Below, piece after piece: positions 61,140 through 64,000 of a stretch of DNA of 64,000 nt (positions are counted from its first letter, which is position 1; every line of letters starts with the position of its first letter). Source of the DNA: CAZXFH01 sp964640055 (GTDB lineage Bacteria > Fidelibacterota > UBA2242 > JAFGTP01). The notes beneath the pieces were generated by a model. That model had not been told where the DNA came from. It searched no databases and worked only from the letters and a program-made list of their open reading frames with translations. A program made the translations under genes and the position numbers. Where the stretch lies: NCBI GenBank assembly GCA_964640055.1, contig CAZXFH010000010.1, positions 1-64,000 on the forward strand, in the 5' to 3' direction.

Positions 61140-62678
61140 ATGCAATATGATTTTCTGGATCAATTGGGAATTAAGGCCGTCAATTACGGCGCCACAACCG
61201 GAGATAGTGATGGTTGGATTGAAACGCAGGGTGAGGAATTAATTTCCTATTCTCCCATAGACGGAAAACCGATTGCCAAAATTATTCAAGCCAATTCGGC
61301 AGACTATGAAAAAGTGGTTAACAGTGCCCAAACCGCCTTTAAAAAATGGCGCATGAAGCCTGCCCCGCAACGGGGTCAGATCGTGCGGGAGATTGGTGAC
61401 TTTCTTCGAAAACACAAAACGCCTTTGGGTAAATTGGTAACCTTGGAAATGGGTAAGATCAAAGCTGAGGGTACGGGTGAAGTCCAGGAAATGATCGATA
61501 TTGCTGATTTTGCCGTGGGGCAAAGCCGGATGATGTACGGCTTTACCATGCATAGTGAAAGACCCAGACACCGGATGTTCGATCAATATCATCCCTATGG
61601 TATTGTCGGCATTATCACAGCCTTTAATTTTCCGGTAGCGGTATGGGCCTGGAATGCGCTGCTGGCAGCGGTCTGCGGCGATGTAAATTTCTGGAAACCC
61701 AGTTCCAAAACCCCCTTATGTGGTATTGCCGTACATAATATCCTGGCGCCGGTGATCGATAAATATGATTTAAAGGGTGTATTCAATATGGTCATCGGTC
61801 GGGGAGCGGATATTGGCGAAAATCTGATCAATGACCAACGGGTTCCTTTGGTCAGCGCCACAGGTAGTACACGGATGGGGAAGCATGTGGGAGAAGTGGT
61901 TGGCCAGCGTCTGGGACGCACCATCCTGGAGTTGGGTGGCAATAACGCCATCATTATTGCTGAAGACGCTGATCTGGATATGGCCGTCCGGACGACCCTT
62001 TTTGGTGCGGTCGGCACAGCCGGACAGCGCTGTACAACGACCCGTCGTATTATCATCCAAAAATCTATCAAGGAAAAGTTTGTCAACCGGTTGATCAAGA
62101 CATATCAGCAAGTTTCTATTGGCAATCCTCTCGATGATGATATTCTGATGGGTCCGGTTATTGACCAGCCAGCGGTTGATATGATGATGCATGCCATTGA
62201 AACCGCCAAAAAAGCCGGTGGTAAACTGTTATTCGGGGGTAAGGCAGTCAAAGTTGAGAACCTGGAAGATGGATTCTATGTGGAACCGACCATTATGGAA
62301 GTTGAAAATCATTATGATATCGTTCAGGAAGAAACATTTGCCCCGATCCTCTATATTATTGAATATAATGATATTCACGAGGCGATCCGAATCCATAATG
62401 ATGTGCCCCAGGGATTGAGTTCCGCCCTCTTTACCAAATCCCTGGAATACGAACAGCTTTTCCTCTCTCATGAGGGCTCGGATTGCGGTATTGCTAATGT
62501 GAATATCGGCACCTCCGGGGCTGAGATCGGCGGTGCTTTTGGCGGTGAAAAGGATACCGGAGGAGGCCGTGAATCCGGCTCGGACGCCTGGAAAGCCTAT
62601 ATGCGGCGACAGACTAATACGATCAACTGGGGTAAGGAATTGCCCTTGGCCCAGGGGATTGAATTTGACGTAGATTAG
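61140..62678 (+). CDS. Aldehyde dehydrogenase, ALDH7 (antiquitin/AmaB) type
   Basis: NAD-dependent aldehyde dehydrogenase of 512 residues. Catalytic Glu264 lies in LELGGNN and Cys298 in AGQRCTTTRR. The front YGATTGDSDGWIETQGEELISYSP and the end GGEKDTGGGRESGSDAWKAYMRRQTNTINWG are those of the ALDH7 group, which oxidises alpha-aminoadipic semialdehyde (lysine catabolism) and piperideine-6-carboxylate. No other lysine genes are beside it, so its main substrate is not certain. AAAGGAGC lies upstream of the ATG. Confidence 0.93.
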   Translation: MQYDFLDQLGIKAVNYGATTGDSDGWIETQGEELISYSPIDGKPIAKIIQANSADYEKVVNSAQTAFKKWRMKPAPQRGQIVREIGDFLRKHKTPLGKLVTLEMGKIKAEGTGEVQEMIDIADFAVGQSRMMYGFTMHSERPRHRMFDQYHPYGIVGIITAFNFPVAVWAWNALLAAVCGDVNFWKPSSKTPLCGIAVHNILAPVIDKYDLKGVFNMVIGRGADIGENLINDQRVPLVSATGSTRMGKHVGEVVGQRLGRTILELGGNNAIIIAEDADLDMAVRTTLFGAVGTAGQRCTTTRRIIIQKSIKEKFVNRLIKTYQQVSIGNPLDDDILMGPVIDQPAVDMMMHAIETAKKAGGKLLFGGKAVKVENLEDGFYVEPTIMEVENHYDIVQEETFAPILYIIEYNDIHEAIRIHNDVPQGLSSALFTKSLEYEQLFLSHEGSDCGIANVNIGTSGAEIGGAFGGEKDTGGGRESGSDAWKAYMRRQTNTINWGKELPLAQGIEFDVD

Positions 62679-63381
62679 ATATAACGCTACACAGAGATAT
62701 ACTGTTCTCTACAACTTTGGGGGCGTTTATATATCGTTTTTACTTTTGCAAAACCACCTCTGAACAGGTCGACAGTGGGGATAAATTATTACACAAGCAG
62801 AAAACTTCTTGCATAATTGCGAAACATCCTGTAAAATAACACAGCCTACGCCCTCTTCGGTTTTTTTAAATGCCGTTCCATTTCTTTCTTTGATCCCCAA
62901 TTAAAAAAAAAGTTTTTCCGAAGAGGGCTTCTTCTTATTCACAACTAAACGCATTTAGGACAGATCACTTTTAGACCTTGATATATTGTTTGTCTGGATT
63001 ATCAGTTATAGATAATTGCCAAAGTAGTGAAAATAACTGAAAATATCCGTCCTGTTTTTTAAAACCTCGTCACGAAGTTTTCTGCCTGCATAACGCAGCC
63101 GGGCAGGTGGTTGGAAACAGCTTTTATCAATCCAAGTACGTAAACCATTAAAAAAACCGTTGAATTGGTTTGTATAAGTTTTACAAGTGTACCTGCCATC
63201 AGATGAACCTGATGATGAGTAGGAATCCTATACCGGTTAATGAGTGCGGATTACAATGCTAAGCGCGGTATCAGACTTATTGTAGATTGTGACAGCTGTC
63301 GTATCTGAAGAGGTCGGTCAAACCCGCCGGTATGATACAAGTGAGCAAGTGTTCGTGAGGGGTGTTAAGTTTGGATTGGGT
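62679..63381. other. 0.7-kb region without a convincing gene
   Basis: AT-rich region between the ALDH gene and the PurF-like gene. It holds the inverted repeat listed separately, and a minus-strand open stretch (63006-63227, 74 codons, no ATG) whose translation looks partly protein-like (PPARLRYAGRKLRDEVLKNR). That could be the tail of a lost gene downstream of purF. A 60-codon plus-strand frame (63289-63471) overlaps purF and is not supported. No tRNA or riboswitch was seen. Confidence 0.4.
62850..62928. repeat. 11-bp perfect inverted repeat flanking a 57-bp AT-rich loop
   Basis: GCCCTCTTCGG (62850-62860) and CCGAAGAGGGC (62918-62928) are exact inverted copies, with T7 after the left arm and AAAAAAAAA then GTTTTT before the right arm. 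Either a long stem-loop, the ends of a tiny non-autonomous element, or two facing halves of terminators. Confidence 0.6.
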
Positions 63382-64000
63382 TTATCCTTTGCGATTCCAG
63401 CAATAGGTGCAGATTTTTTCCTGTGGAAGACCGATAGCTGCAATCATGTCATTCAGTGTCTGATATTTTAGAGTAGTGAGTTTGAAATGCCGGCGAATCC
63501 AATCCTTCATGGATAGGTATTGGGGGGATCCGGTTTGATAATAGCGGTACAAATTGTCGGGTTCATCATCCCCTTCCAGTTCCCGGATAGCTCTTCTGGC
63601 AGCCAGATCCAATTCTGATTTGGAACGGCTGAAATTCAAGTATTTGCAGGCAAACATGAGCGGCGGGCAAGCTACCCGCATATGAAGTTGGGTGGCCCCG
63701 TAATCCCATAAGCGTCGAATGGTTTCATGTAACTGCGTACCCCGTACGATTGAATCTTCACAAAACAGAATGCGTTTATCGCGGATCAGATCAGCAACAG
63801 GAATCAGTTTCATACGGGCGACCAATCTGCGGCGGTATTGATCCTGGGGCATAAAACTACGCGGCCAGGTGGGTGTATATTTGACATAAGAGCGTTGATA
63901 GGGTATCTTTTTTTCATTGGAATAACCGAGGGCATGAGCTGATCCTGAATCGGGAATACCAGCCACCAAATCGGCACTGATATCATCCTTGGCAGCTAAG
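63382..64000 (-). CDS. purF: Amidophosphoribosyltransferase-like protein (PurF), C-terminal part
   Basis: The right edge cuts the gene: only the C-terminal 206 codons are in the window. The frame is open at 64000 and enters with AAKDDISADLVAGIPDSG. The phosphoribosyltransferase domain is clear: PDSGSAHALGYS, then the PRPP motif ILFCEDSIVRGTQL (usual form VDDSIVRGTT) and LHMRVACPPL. The N-terminal Cys glutaminase domain is outside the window. The last residues (EKICTYCWNRKG) are Cys-containing, as in PurF enzymes that take C-terminal FeS ligands. It could be a paralogue rather than the de novo purine enzyme; its neighbours here are not purine genes. Confidence 0.85.
   Translation of the reverse strand, partial: LAAKDDISADLVAGIPDSGSAHALGYSNEKKIPYQRSYVKYTPTWPRSFMPQDQYRRRLVARMKLIPVADLIRDKRILFCEDSIVRGTQLHETIRRLWDYGATQLHMRVACPPLMFACKYLNFSRSKSELDLAARRAIRELEGDDEPDNLYRYYQTGSPQYLSMKDWIRRHFKLTTLKYQTLNDMIAAIGLPQEKICTYCWNRKG

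Noticed and set aside
63289..63471. 60-codon plus-strand frame at the right end
   Set aside because: Overlaps the PurF-like C-terminus in antisense and has no ribosome site.
1..64000. CRISPR arrays, tRNA genes, prophage or complete IS elements
   Set aside because: No evenly spaced direct repeats, no tRNA cloverleaf apart from the tmRNA, and no integrase or phage structural genes were seen; both IS traces are partial.

Overview
This window reads as chromosomal DNA of an uncultured-type bacterium of the FCB (Fibrobacterota-Chlorobiota-Bacteroidota) neighbourhood, most like the candidate phyla around Marinimicrobia, KSB1 or Calditrichota. The grounds are: type IX secretion (T9SS) proteins PorU and PorV, secreted proteins ending in a T9SS-type sorting domain (YPNPFN-like start), TonB-dependent receptors with a carboxypeptidase-regulatory N-domain, an exported tricorn protease, Lol lipoprotein export genes and many Sec/lipoprotein signals, all signs of a Gram-negative envelope. 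No rRNA is present, so the phylum is an inference.

Layout. 1-3.2 kb: a small exported protein, a U32-family protein and class I aldolase FbaB. 3.2-8.1 kb: a scarred region in which a TonB receptor gene is cut by an ISL3-family insertion sequence remnant, followed by a decayed coding fragment and, on the minus strand, an intact TonB receptor with a partner surface protein. 8.4-15.8 kb: an HTH-less cyclic-nucleotide-binding protein with an AI-2E-family permease, a two-gene AmmeMemoRadiSam unit whose proteins both carry export signals, a TPR protein and a glycosyltransferase. 15.9-16.2 kb: tmRNA on the minus strand. 16.3-22.7 kb: nitroreductase, EF-G, a secreted endonuclease I, a parvulin lipoprotein and a thioredoxin/metallo-beta-lactamase pair; the thioredoxin gene appears to begin inside an ISL3 transposase end.

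22.7-47 kb is a long plus-strand housekeeping block with short gaps or overlaps: tilS-hpt-ftsH-folP-cdaA-porU-porV-lipoprotein-SLBB protein, then an Lrp regulator, prfB (programmed +1 frameshift), lysS, two LolC/E permeases, lolD, clpC and dnaK, closed by a strong terminator. It joins protein quality control (FtsH, ClpC, DnaK), c-di-AMP synthesis, translation and envelope export (T9SS and Lol).

47-64 kb: an SMP-30-like lipoprotein, an exported tricorn protease, a three-gene unit of two UroD-family proteins (the second fused to two thioredoxin-like domains) plus a COG0523 GTPase, a pair of DUF3857/transglutaminase proteins (one with an intact catalytic triad, one that has lost it), an EEP-family hydrolase, an ALDH7-type aldehyde dehydrogenase, a 0.7-kb region without a convincing gene, and the C-terminal part of a PurF-like amidophosphoribosyltransferase running off the right edge.

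The most unusual points are the ISL3-thioredoxin chimera, the exported AmmeMemoRadiSam pair, the UroD/UroD-thioredoxin/CobW unit, the long hairpin-bearing tmRNA tag and the paired active/inactive transglutaminases. All identifications were made by eye, without database searches.
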